DNA from: VFJZ01 sp038321545
GTDB taxonomy: Bacteria > Actinomycetota > Thermoleophilia > Gaiellales > F1-60-MAGs149
Reading direction: 5' to 3'
DNA: 47,475 nt
NCBI GenBank assembly: GCA_038321545.1
Contig: JBBQFB010000005.1
Span: 1 to 47,475 of the forward strand
The notes under the pieces were generated by a model that ran no database searches, had not been told where the DNA came from, and was given only the letters and a program-made list of their open reading frames with translations. Shown here piece after piece: positions 15,515-23,767 of the stretch (positions within the stretch are counted from its first letter, which is position 1; each line of letters starts with the position of its first letter). Both the position numbers and the translations under genes were made by a program.

Positions 15515-16633
15515 GTGGAATCCGCAGACGTGGTCATCATCGGTGGGGGCGCCGTCGGCGCGTCGACCGCCTTCCAGCTGGCGCTGGCCGGCGTCACGAA
15601 CGTCGTGCTGCTGGAGCGTGGGCAGCTCGCAGGGGGATCGACGGCGAAGTCGGCCGGCGGCGCGCGACTGCAGTTCGCCGACGAGCTGAACATCCGCATC
15701 GGCGAGCGGGGCATGCGCGACTTCGAGGGCTGGACGGAGCTGATCGGCGCCCACGTCGACTTCGTGCCGGACATCGCGTTCCACCAGGTCGGGTACCTGT
15801 TCCTCCTGTCCGACGAGCAGCAGCTGGCGACGTTCCGGGCGGCGCTCGAGGTGCAGCAGCGGCTCGGCGTCCCGTCCAGGGAGCTGTCCCCGTCCGACGT
15901 GAGCGACATCGTCCCGCAACTCGTCGTCGACGACCTGATCGGCGCGACGTTCTGCCCGCGCGACGGGCATATGAGCCCGGAGGCGGTCGTGCAGGGCTAC
16001 GCGGCTGCGGCGGCCGCGCACGGCGTGAGCGTGCGGCAGGGTGTCACGGCGACGGGCATCACGGTCGTCGACGGGCGCATCACGAGCGTCGAGACGGACG
16101 CGGGACCGATCGCGACCGACACCGTCGTGTGCGCGGCCGGCGCGTGGTCGAAAGAGGTGGGCGCGATGGCCGGCGTCGATATCCCCGTCGAGGGCGAGGC
16201 GCGGTGGATGTTCTTCTCGCCCGACAACGGCGGCCTCGGCGACGACCTGCCGCTGACGATCGACTTCACGACCGGCTTCTACACGCACCGCGAAGGCCCC
16301 GGGATCGTGTTCGGCGGCCGCGAGCCGGAGCTCGAGGACCTCGCCGTCCACGCGATGCACCGGCTTCCGCTGATCGCCGAGCTGCCCATCCAGAGCCAGT
16401 GGTGGGGGTACTACGAGAACTCGCCCGACCACAACGCGATCGTCGGCGCGACCGGCCTGCCGGGCTTCTACGTCGGCACCGGCTTCTCCGGCCACGGGTT
16501 CCAGCAGTCGCCCGCCGTCGGCGAGCATCTCGCCGAGCTGATCAGCGGTCGGCACGTGTCGATCCCGATGGAGCCGTTCGGCCTCGACCGGTTCGGCCGC
16601 GGCGAGCAGCGCGTCGAGACGTTCATCGTCTAG
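15515..16633 (+). CDS. FAD-dependent amine/amino acid oxidoreductase (DAO family)
   Basis: A 372-residue flavoprotein. The dinucleotide-binding DVVIIGGGAVGASTAFQLA begins at residue 5, followed by the family's Glu (LLER) and the GGSTAKSAGGARLQF segment that follows FAD in sarcosine oxidase beta and glycine oxidase relatives. The C-terminal GFYVGTGFSGHGFQQSPAVGEHLAELI flavin contact is typical of the DAO family. It lacks the CHC or Cys that would mark covalent FAD in monomeric sarcosine oxidase. The likely reaction is oxidative removal of an N-methyl or amino group; the substrate is unknown. An array of repeats lies between it and the next, convergent gene. Confidence 0.85.
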   Translation: MESADVVIIGGGAVGASTAFQLALAGVTNVVLLERGQLAGGSTAKSAGGARLQFADELNIRIGERGMRDFEGWTELIGAHVDFVPDIAFHQVGYLFLLSDEQQLATFRAALEVQQRLGVPSRELSPSDVSDIVPQLVVDDLIGATFCPRDGHMSPEAVVQGYAAAAAAHGVSVRQGVTATGITVVDGRITSVETDAGPIATDTVVCAAGAWSKEVGAMAGVDIPVEGEARWMFFSPDNGGLGDDLPLTIDFTTGFYTHREGPGIVFGGREPELEDLAVHAMHRLPLIAELPIQSQWWGYYENSPDHNAIVGATGLPGFYVGTGFSGHGFQQSPAVGEHLAELISGRHVSIPMEPFGLDRFGRGEQRVETFIV

Positions 16634-16637
16634 GGAG

Positions 16638-16690
16638 TCCAATTGCACGGGCTGTTCCGTGCAATTGCACGGAACGGGTCGTGCAATTGG
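16638..16690. repeat. Three-unit CAATTGCACGG array
   Basis: Cores at 16640, 16662 and 16684, each 22 bp apart. The middle unit CCGTGCAATTGCACGG is fully palindromic and can pair with either the left or the right unit, giving two mutually exclusive hairpins. It starts 5 bases after the oxidoreductase stop. Confidence 0.85.
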
Positions 16691-16692
16691 CG

Positions 16693-16714
16693 GCGACACG
16701 GCGCGCCGTGTCGC
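16693..16714. repeat. Perfect 22-bp palindrome of different sequence
   Basis: GCGACACGGC-GC-GCCGTGTCGC reads the same on both strands. It lies just after the three-unit array but shares none of the CAATTG core. It may be a separate terminator stem or protein site. Confidence 0.7.
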
Positions 16715-16735
16715 TGGACGCGCCGCAGGCCCCGA

Positions 16736-16767
16736 GCAATTGCACGGGACGGAGCGTGCAATTGCAC
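16736..16767. repeat. CAATTGCACGG hairpin
   Basis: Stem CAATTGCACG 16737-16746 pairs with CGTGCAATTG 16755-16764, loop of 8. Cores at 16737 and 16759 are 22 bp apart. Confidence 0.85.
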
Positions 16768-16800
16768 GAACCACGCGGCGCACGGAGACGCGACTTCCTT

Positions 16801-16831
16801 GCAATTGCACGGCCCGCACCGTGCAATTGCA
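16801..16831. repeat. CAATTGCACGG hairpin before convergent small gene
   Basis: Stem CAATTGCACGG 16802-16812 pairs with CCGTGCAATTG 16819-16829, loop cccgca. Cores at 16802 and 16824 are 22 bp apart. It ends 27 bases before the stop of the minus-strand small gene. Confidence 0.85.
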
Positions 16832-16857
16832 CGCCCACCCGCGAACCACCCGCCAAC

Positions 16858-17085
16858 CTAGGCCGGCGCGCGCCGCCCTTCGGCCGTGTGGATGAGTTTC
16901 GGCGCAGGCTCGCCGATCTCGCCGGTCGGCTCGTGGCGGTAGACGTCCGCCTGGTCGCCACCCGCTGCGAGGGCGTCGGCTGACGCGACCGCCGCCGCGC
17001 GGGCTCCCTGCTCGTCGTCGCCGCTCGATTCGTGGGAGTCGACGACCGCTCCATCGACGACGACGGTGTAGAAAGCGCTGGCCAT
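16858..17085 (-). CDS. Small acidic hypothetical protein
   Basis: A 75-residue protein that I do not recognise. It begins with a beta-strand-like FYTVVVDGAVVDSHES, has an Ala/Asp-rich helix in the middle, and ends in a PAPKLIHTAEGRR tail. It has no signal peptide or cysteine. A clear Shine-Dalgarno sequence (GGAGG, 6 bases before the ATG) makes it one of the few genes here with a conventional leader, which supports its being real. It sits downstream of the GntR gene on the same strand with a 66-base gap and is convergent with the FAD oxidoreductase. Confidence 0.6.
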   Translation of the reverse strand: MASAFYTVVVDGAVVDSHESSGDDEQGARAAAVASADALAAGGDQADVYRHEPTGEIGEPAPKLIHTAEGRRAPA

Positions 17086-17151
17086 GGTCGACCTCCGGGA
17101 CTCGGGTGGATGCCGTTTTCTCCCCGGAGCCTCTTTCTGAAAACCCGCCCG

Positions 17152-17868
17152 TCAGACGAGGAAGCCGCGCAGCAGGTTCGCGGTCGCGGAGATGTGCTCG
17201 TCCATGATGGATCGCGCTGCGGCCCGGTCGCCGCGTTCGATGGCGTCGATCAGGGCGTGGTGCTGGACGTCGGAGTGGCGCATCGCCTCGGGTACCGGCT
17301 GGACGTGCTCGATCACCTCGGCGACGCGCGCCTGGGCGTCAGCGACGGCGGCGGCGAGCGAGGGCGTGCGGGCCTGGTCGGCGACGGCGAGGTGGAACCG
17401 CGCGTCGAGCGCCCGGTAGGGGCCCTCGTGGCTCGCGGCGAGCTCGCCGGCCAGCACGCGGAGGTTCGCCACACCTTCGGGATCGGCTCGTTCGGCCGCC
17501 AGTTCCGCCGCCGCCGGCTCGACGGCCCAGCGGTAGTCGAGCGCGTCCAGCAGCGCCGTCCCGAGCGACCGCGCGGTCAGCCGCGCGCGTGGCTCGGAGT
17601 CGGCCGAGGCGAGGTCGATCACGTACGAGCCGCCGCTGCGGCCGCGTCGCGTCTCCACCAGGCCGGCCAGCTGCAGCGCGCGCACCGCCTCGCGAATCGT
17701 CGCGCGCGAGACGCCGAGCCGCGTCGCGAGGTCGCGTTCCGACGGCAGTCGCTCACCGGGCGGCACGAGGCCGAGCCGCACGGCGTGCGCGAGCCGCTCG
17801 ACCGTCTCCTCGAACACGTTGCCGCTGCGGATCGGCCGGAGCAGCAGCGAGTTGACGTCGTCCTCCAT
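17152..17868 (-). CDS. GntR family (FadR/FCD-type) transcriptional regulator
   Basis: A 238-residue repressor-type protein. Residues 8-78 are a GntR winged helix (PPGERLPSERDLATRLGVSRATIREAVRAL), residues about 90-235 an all-helical FCD ligand-binding domain, with DARFHLAVADQ and the HHALIDAIERGDRAAA stretch typical of its metal site. Such proteins usually bind small organic acids. It is divergent from the LLM oxidoreductase-cyclase operon, which it probably controls; an AATGG-N5-CCATT site lies between them. ATG 17868 is preceded by TATTTT at 7 bases. Confidence 0.88.
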   Translation of the reverse strand: MEDDVNSLLLRPIRSGNVFEETVERLAHAVRLGLVPPGERLPSERDLATRLGVSRATIREAVRALQLAGLVETRRGRSGGSYVIDLASADSEPRARLTARSLGTALLDALDYRWAVEPAAAELAAERADPEGVANLRVLAGELAASHEGPYRALDARFHLAVADQARTPSLAAAVADAQARVAEVIEHVQPVPEAMRHSDVQHHALIDAIERGDRAAARSIMDEHISATANLLRGFLV

Positions 17869-17875
17869 CCCGGTA

Positions 17876-17881
17876 AAAATA
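17876..17881 (-). promoter_or_regulatory. -10 box of leaderless gntR gene
   Basis: TATTTT on the minus strand ends 7 bases before the ATG at 17868. Confidence 0.55.
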
Positions 17882-17885
17882 GCTC

Positions 17886-17900
17886 AATGGCCAGTCCATT
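17886..17900. promoter_or_regulatory. Candidate GntR operator
   Basis: AATGG-CCAGT-CCATT is a perfect inverted repeat containing TGG-N5-CCA, similar in form to FadR-type sites. It lies just upstream of the gntR -10 box and 16 bases before the LLM start, so one bound dimer could repress both. Confidence 0.45.
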
Positions 17901-17909
17901 TCCAGGAAA

Positions 17910-17922
17910 CCTTCAATGAAGG
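17910..17922. promoter_or_regulatory. Inverted repeat over the LLM start codon
   Basis: CCTTCA-A-TGAAGG is a perfect 13-base inverted repeat centred on the A of the ATG. It may be a second operator or a small RNA fold over the start. Confidence 0.35.
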
Positions 17923-18920
17923 CCGGGTACGCGATGTTCCCCCAGGGGAACGTCGTGAGCGAGCCCGACCCGCTGCCCGACCAGGCGCGCATGTCGCACG
18001 AACTGTCGCTGGCGAACCTCTCGGGCGAGCTCGGCTTCGACTCGTTCTGGGTCACCGAGCACCACTTCGGCGACTACAACCTCGCGCCCGCCCCGCTCAC
18101 CGTCCTGTCGTTCATCGCCGGCCGGTACCCGAAGATGGGCCTCGGCTCGATGGTCGTCGTGCTGCCCTGGAACGACCCGCTGCGTGTCATCGAGCAGACC
18201 GTGATCCTCGACTACCTGTCCGAGGGGCGGCTGCTGCTCGGCATCGGGAAGGGCGAGGCGGTACGCGAGTTCAGCGCCTTCGGGATGGATCTCGACGAGG
18301 GCCGCCGGCGCTTCGAGGCGAACCTCGACCTGCTGCTCGAGGCGCTCAAAACCGGCGTGCTGCGCCGTGCGGGCGAGCCGGACATCGCCATCCGCCCGAC
18401 GCCGCGCACCGACTTCAAGGACCGCATCCTGATGGCGGCCGGCTCGCCGCAGTCGCTCGACCGCGCCGCCGACGCCGGCCTCCCGCTCGTCCGCATCATC
18501 CTGCGCGGCTGGGAGGAGGTCGCCGAGCAGGTCGACCGCCACAAGGAGCGATTCACGGCCGCCGTCGGCTACGAGCCGCCGCCCTGCGTGCTGCTCAGCT
18601 ACGCCTTCTGCGACCGCGACGCCGGCAAGGCGGCCGAGCTCGGTCAGCGCTACGCTCGCGCCTATCGCGAGACGGCCATCAACCACTACGGCCTGGCGGA
18701 CAAGGAGAACGACCTCCGCCGCTTCGCCGAGGATCAGATCTGGGGCACGCCCGACCAGATCGTCGAGAAGTGCGAGGCAGCTGCCCGCACCATCGGCACC
18801 GACCACATCGCGTTCGCGTTCCGCTACGCGAGCGTCCCCTACGCCGAGGCGGAAGCGTCGTTGCGCCTGTTCGCGAGCGACGTGCTGCCCCGGCTCCAGC
18901 GTCTGAAGGTGACCGCATGA
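17916..18920 (+). CDS. LLM-class flavin-dependent oxidoreductase
   Basis: A 334-residue luciferase-like monooxygenase with a TIM-barrel fold. It opens with MKAGYAMFPQGN and has FDSFWVTEHHFGDY near residue 50, LGSMVVVLPWNDPLRVIEQ, and SEGRLLLGIGKGEAVREFSAFG, all standard for the group that uses FMNH2 or F420 to oxidise a substrate. F420 and FMN use cannot be told apart here. An AGGAA sequence stands about 7 bases before the ATG. The stop overlaps the cyclase start (ATGA). The divergent GntR regulator and the cyclase partner suggest a small catabolic operon. Confidence 0.87.
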   Translation: MKAGYAMFPQGNVVSEPDPLPDQARMSHELSLANLSGELGFDSFWVTEHHFGDYNLAPAPLTVLSFIAGRYPKMGLGSMVVVLPWNDPLRVIEQTVILDYLSEGRLLLGIGKGEAVREFSAFGMDLDEGRRRFEANLDLLLEALKTGVLRRAGEPDIAIRPTPRTDFKDRILMAAGSPQSLDRAADAGLPLVRIILRGWEEVAEQVDRHKERFTAAVGYEPPPCVLLSYAFCDRDAGKAAELGQRYARAYRETAINHYGLADKENDLRRFAEDQIWGTPDQIVEKCEAAARTIGTDHIAFAFRYASVPYAEAEASLRLFASDVLPRLQRLKVTA

Positions 18921-19852
18921 ACGCGACGGAGCTCATCGAGCGTGTGTCGAACTGGGGCCGGTTCGGACCGGACGACCAGCTCGGTACGGTCAACCACATC
19001 ACGGCCGAGAAGCGCGTCGCGGCGGCCGGCCTGGTGAAGACCGGCGAGGTGTTCTCCCTCGCCGTCGACTTCGAGGCCGACACGCCGCAGTACAAGGCGT
19101 CGTACCGGCTCAACCCGCAGCGTTCCATGGTTGCCACGGGCGCCGACGTCCGCGCCGGCGTCCAGTCGGCCTTCGGGCTCGCCGGCCACGGCTTCGCCGA
19201 CGACATCGTCACGATGTCCCTCCAGGCTGCGACCCAATGGGACTCGCTCGCGCACTGCTTCCACGACTACCACATGTACAACGGCCGGCCGTGCGAGATG
19301 GTGGGCGCAAAGGGCGCCGCCGAGAACGACATCGCCGTGCTTCGCGACAAGGTGTTCACGCGCGGCGTGCTGGCCGACGTCGCCGGACACCTCGGCGTCG
19401 ATGCGCTCGCAGCCGACCACCACATCACGGTCGCCGAGCTGGAGGCGACGCTCGCCGCCCAGGGCGTCGGCGTCGAGCCAGGCGACGCGCTGCTGGTCCG
19501 CACCGGGCACATCGGCCGGATCCAGCGCGAAGGCGCGTGGGACCAGTTCATCGAGCACGACGAGCCCGGCCTCGGGTGGGACTCGCTGCCGTGGCTGCGC
19601 GACCACGACATCGCGGCCGTGGCGTGTGACAACTGGGCGTTCGAGGTGGTGCCGAGCCGCTACGAGCTCGACCTCCCGTTTCACGCCGTTGGGATCGTCT
19701 ACCTCGGCCTTCTGATCGGCGAGATCTTCGAGCTCGACGACCTTGCGGCCGCGTGCCGCACCGACAACCGCTGGGACTTCCTGTTCACGGCACCGCCGCT
19801 GCCGTTCATCGGGGCGGTCGGCTCGCCGATCAACCCGCTCGCGATCCGGTAG
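18917..19852 (+). CDS. Cyclase family protein (kynurenine formamidase-like fold)
   Basis: A 311-residue metal-dependent hydrolase of the putative cyclase family. The metal motif, usually HxGTHxDxxxH, reads QWDSLAHCFHDYHMYNG around residue 110, with Asp and His ligands present but in the larger-protein variant. Related proteins hydrolyse amides, lactones or isatin. ATG 18917 overlaps the LLM oxidoreductase stop, so the two enzymes are made together, plausibly an oxidation followed by a hydrolysis. The gene ends 7 bases before the convergent fusion regulator. Confidence 0.83.
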   Translation: MNATELIERVSNWGRFGPDDQLGTVNHITAEKRVAAAGLVKTGEVFSLAVDFEADTPQYKASYRLNPQRSMVATGADVRAGVQSAFGLAGHGFADDIVTMSLQAATQWDSLAHCFHDYHMYNGRPCEMVGAKGAAENDIAVLRDKVFTRGVLADVAGHLGVDALAADHHITVAELEATLAAQGVGVEPGDALLVRTGHIGRIQREGAWDQFIEHDEPGLGWDSLPWLRDHDIAAVACDNWAFEVVPSRYELDLPFHAVGIVYLGLLIGEIFELDDLAAACRTDNRWDFLFTAPPLPFIGAVGSPINPLAIR

Positions 19853-19859
19853 CGCGCGC

Positions 19860-20966
19860 TCAGTCGCGCAGGATCCAGAAGAACACGGCGTCACTGTCGC
19901 CGAGGTTGCGCCAGCCGCTGATCGGCGCTCGCTCGGCCACCAGCGCCTCGCCGGCGCGCAGTGCGGCGTGACGCTCGCCGTGGCGGACCTGCACGAGCCC
20001 CGTCGCGACGGCGATCGACTCGACGCCCTTGTGCGCGACCGATGGCGTGCCGGACTCGCCGCGGGCGAGGCGCACGAGCACGATCCGCATGCCGACGCCT
20101 GCGTCGTCCAGCAACGGCAGCGCACCGCCGGCGCTTCGCTCGCGCGGATCGAGCCGTCGGGCCAGCCGGTAGCCGGGCCCGTCCGATCCGCGCAGGAGGT
20201 CGTCCAGCGACACGCCGAGCCGGCCGGCGAGGTCGACGAGCGTGTCGAGCGAGAGGCCCGACTGCGCGCGCTCGGCGTGCGAGATCGCGCTCGGCGAGAC
20301 GCCCGCCACGCGGGCCAGCTCCGTCTGCGACAACCCGCGTGCCTCGCGCACGGACTTCAGGGCGGCCGCCAGCCGCGAGGTTGCCGGCGCGATCCGGAGC
20401 GCGGTGCCGCCGAGGTACGCGTAGACGGTGCCCTCGATGCCGGGCGTGCGGCCGTCGGCCTTGACGACGCGCAATCGGTGCTCGTCGAGGGCCAGCACGC
20501 ACTGCGTGATGTCGAGCACGGCGCTCCGCAGCGGCGCGAGATCCGCCGTGAGGGAGACCGTCCAGTACGCGACGGCGCCAAGCTCGAGCAGCAGCGGACA
20601 GCAGCGCGCGAAGAACCGGCGCGTCGTCTCGATGCCCCACCGCTCCACCATCAGGTCGAGCGAGTCGAACAGCAGCACGCTGCGCTCGTGGGCGCGGCCG
20701 AACGCTCGCACCGCCTGCAGGAGGGCGCCGGGCCGGTCGTGCTGGCCGAGCCGGCCGTCGATGATCGTCGCTTCGATGTCGGCCGAGTCGTCCAGCGCAA
20801 CCCGTGCAATTGCACCTGATTGCTCCGTCTCGGCGGCGAGCGCGGTGAAGAACGGCAGCTCCTGGCCGGCCTTCCGCACCTCGAAGACGACGTTGTCGCC
20901 CCAGTAGAGACCGCCGAGCGCTCGGTCGAGGTCGACGCTGCCAGTCGTTGCGGGTCCTGCGAGCAC
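19860..20966 (-). CDS. KaiC-like (inactive) / XRE HTH / cupin fusion regulator
   Basis: A 368-residue protein with an unusual three-part build. Residues 1-195 resemble a KaiC/RadA-type RecA domain (SVDLDRALGGLYWGDNVVFE, later a Walker B-like SVLLFDSLDLM), but the P-loop GxxxxGK[ST] is missing: the position reads VRKAGQELPF. Residues about 200-260 are an XRE helix-turn-helix (REARGLSQTELARVAGVSPSAISHAE). Residues about 275-368 are a cupin domain. XRE-cupin regulators usually sense small metabolites; an inactive RecA sensor in front is rare. The frame is open upstream, but GTG 20966 with TATCCT 7 bases before it is preferred. A single repeat core lies within the gene at 20802. Confidence 0.75.
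   Translation of the reverse strand: MLAGPATTGSVDLDRALGGLYWGDNVVFEVRKAGQELPFFTALAAETEQSGAIARVALDDSADIEATIIDGRLGQHDRPGALLQAVRAFGRAHERSVLLFDSLDLMVERWGIETTRRFFARCCPLLLELGAVAYWTVSLTADLAPLRSAVLDITQCVLALDEHRLRVVKADGRTPGIEGTVYAYLGGTALRIAPATSRLAAALKSVREARGLSQTELARVAGVSPSAISHAERAQSGLSLDTLVDLAGRLGVSLDDLLRGSDGPGYRLARRLDPRERSAGGALPLLDDAGVGMRIVLVRLARGESGTPSVAHKGVESIAVATGLVQVRHGERHAALRAGEALVAERAPISGWRNLGDSDAVFFWILRD
20802..20815. repeat. Single repeat core inside the fusion regulator
   Basis: CCGTGCAATTGCAC occurs in the coding region with no partner at 22 bp. It lies in the degenerate RecA-like domain and keeps the frame. Confidence 0.45.
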
Positions 20967-20973
20967 GACGTGA

Positions 20974-20983
20974 AGGATACGAT
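20974..20983. promoter_or_regulatory. Overlapping divergent -10 boxes
   Basis: On the minus strand TATCCT (20979-20974) ends 7 bases before the regulator GTG at 20966. On the plus strand TACGAT (20978-20983) ends 6 bases before the kinase ATG at 20990. The two share two base pairs within a 23-bp intergenic region, so polymerase could not occupy both at once. Confidence 0.55.
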
Positions 20984-20989
20984 TGCGCG

Positions 20990-21829
20990 ATGCGAATCGA
21001 CGTCGTCGGCGGCGCGAACATCGATCTCGTCGCGCGACTCGAGCGTTTGCCCGAGGCCGGCGAGACGCTCGCATCGACGTCGTTCGCGCTGATTCCGGGC
21101 GGGAAGGGCGCGAACCAGGCGGTCGCGGCGGCCCGTCTCGGTGCCCACGTCAGGTTCGTCGGAGCGGTCGGTGAGGACACGCACGGCGACACGCTGCTGC
21201 AGGCCCTGGCGGCCGAGGGAATCGACATCACGGCGACCCGCCGGCTCGGGCAGGACTCGGGCCAGGCGTTCATCTTCGTGGACCGCGTGGGCGACACGAT
21301 GATCGTGACGGTCGGCGGGGCCAACCTCGCGGTCGCAGCGACCGATGTCGACGTCGCGGGGGCCGGCGCGGTGCTGATCGTGCTCGAGGTTCGCGACGAG
21401 GTGATTGCGGCGGCCGCCGCACAGTGCACGGGATTCCTCGCGATCAACGTCGCGCCACCTCGGCCACTGCCGTCAGGCGTGCTCGAGCGTGCCGACCTGA
21501 TCGTCGCCAACCGGCACGAGTTCGCAGCCGTGCCCGGCGTGTCCGCCGGCCGCCTGGTCGCCGTCACGATGGGCGCGGAAGGTGCACGCCTGCTCCGCGA
21601 CGGCGTCGAGGTTGCGTACTGCCGGCCGCCCGCCGTACCGGTCGTCGACGGCACCGCCGCCGGTGACGCATTCACCGCAGCGCTCGTCGTGAGCCTCCTT
21701 GAACAGATGTCGGACACCGACGCGCTGCGGTTCGCGGTCACTGCCGGCACGGTTGCCGTCCGCCGCCACGGCGCCCAGCCCTCGCTCCCGCGGCGGAGCG
21801 AGGTCGACGCGCTGCTCTCGCCCGTCTGA
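20990..21829 (+). CDS. PfkB family carbohydrate kinase (ribokinase-like)
   Basis: A 279-residue sugar kinase, slightly short for ribokinase. The N-terminal VVGGANIDLVARLERLPEAG, the GGKGANQAVAAARLG signature and the C-terminal DGTAAGDAFTAAL (the DTxGAGD anion hole with catalytic Asp, here with Thr-Ala-Ala in place of Thr-Gly-Ala) identify the family. The likely reaction is ATP-dependent phosphorylation of ribose or a similar sugar. ATG 20990 has TACGAT 6 bases upstream. It is divergent from the fusion regulator with overlapping -10 boxes, so mutual control is likely. It is followed by a long repeat region. Confidence 0.85.
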   Translation: MRIDVVGGANIDLVARLERLPEAGETLASTSFALIPGGKGANQAVAAARLGAHVRFVGAVGEDTHGDTLLQALAAEGIDITATRRLGQDSGQAFIFVDRVGDTMIVTVGGANLAVAATDVDVAGAGAVLIVLEVRDEVIAAAAAQCTGFLAINVAPPRPLPSGVLERADLIVANRHEFAAVPGVSAGRLVAVTMGAEGARLLRDGVEVAYCRPPAVPVVDGTAAGDAFTAALVVSLLEQMSDTDALRFAVTAGTVAVRRHGAQPSLPRRSEVDALLSPV

Positions 21830-21869
21830 GCGGCGCCGGGGCGTCCGGGGCGCCAGCGTCCTCGAGCCG

Positions 21870-21901
21870 CCAAGTGCACGGCGCGTTTCGTGCACTTGCA
21901 C
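21870..21901. repeat. Variant hairpin with compensatory stem change
   Basis: Stem CAAGTGCACG 21871-21880 pairs with CGTGCACTTG 21889-21898, loop of 8. Cores at 21871 and 21893 are 22 bp apart. AATT has become AAGT on one arm and ACTT on the other, so pairing is kept. Confidence 0.8.
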
Positions 21902-21959
21902 GTATCCCTCTTTTCAACCCCGGGCGGGCCGGTCGTGTTCAGGCGGATGGCTCGTCGCG

Positions 21960-22058
21960 TCCAACTGCACGGCTTCCCGCGTCCAACTGCACGGCTTCCG
22001 GCGTGCAAGTGCACGGGCCTTCGCGTCCAATTGCACGGCCCGTTCCGTGCAATTGCAC
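21960..22058. repeat. Five-unit tandem array with 22-bp period
   Basis: Cores at 21962 (CAACTG), 21984 (CAACTG), 22006 (CAAGTG), 22028 (CAATTG) and 22050 (CAATTG), each exactly 22 bp apart. Only the last two form the classic 11-bp hairpin (22028-22038/22045-22055). The first three are direct repeats that do not pair well. The array ends 14 bases before the -10 box of the acyl-CoA synthetase. Confidence 0.85.
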
Positions 22059-22071
22059 CGCCCTCCATCGC

Positions 22072-22077
22072 TACACT
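22072..22077 (+). promoter_or_regulatory. -10 box of leaderless acyl-CoA synthetase gene
   Basis: TACACT ends 7 bases before the ATG at 22085. Confidence 0.55.
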
Positions 22078-22084
22078 CGCGCCC

Positions 22085-23763
<1,679 letters not shown>

Positions 23764-23767
<4 letters not shown>

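Noticed and set aside
16638..22058. The repeat arrays as CRISPR
   Set aside because: The unit is only 22 bp with about 6 variable bases, cores are palindromic, arrays have 2-5 units and there are no cas genes.
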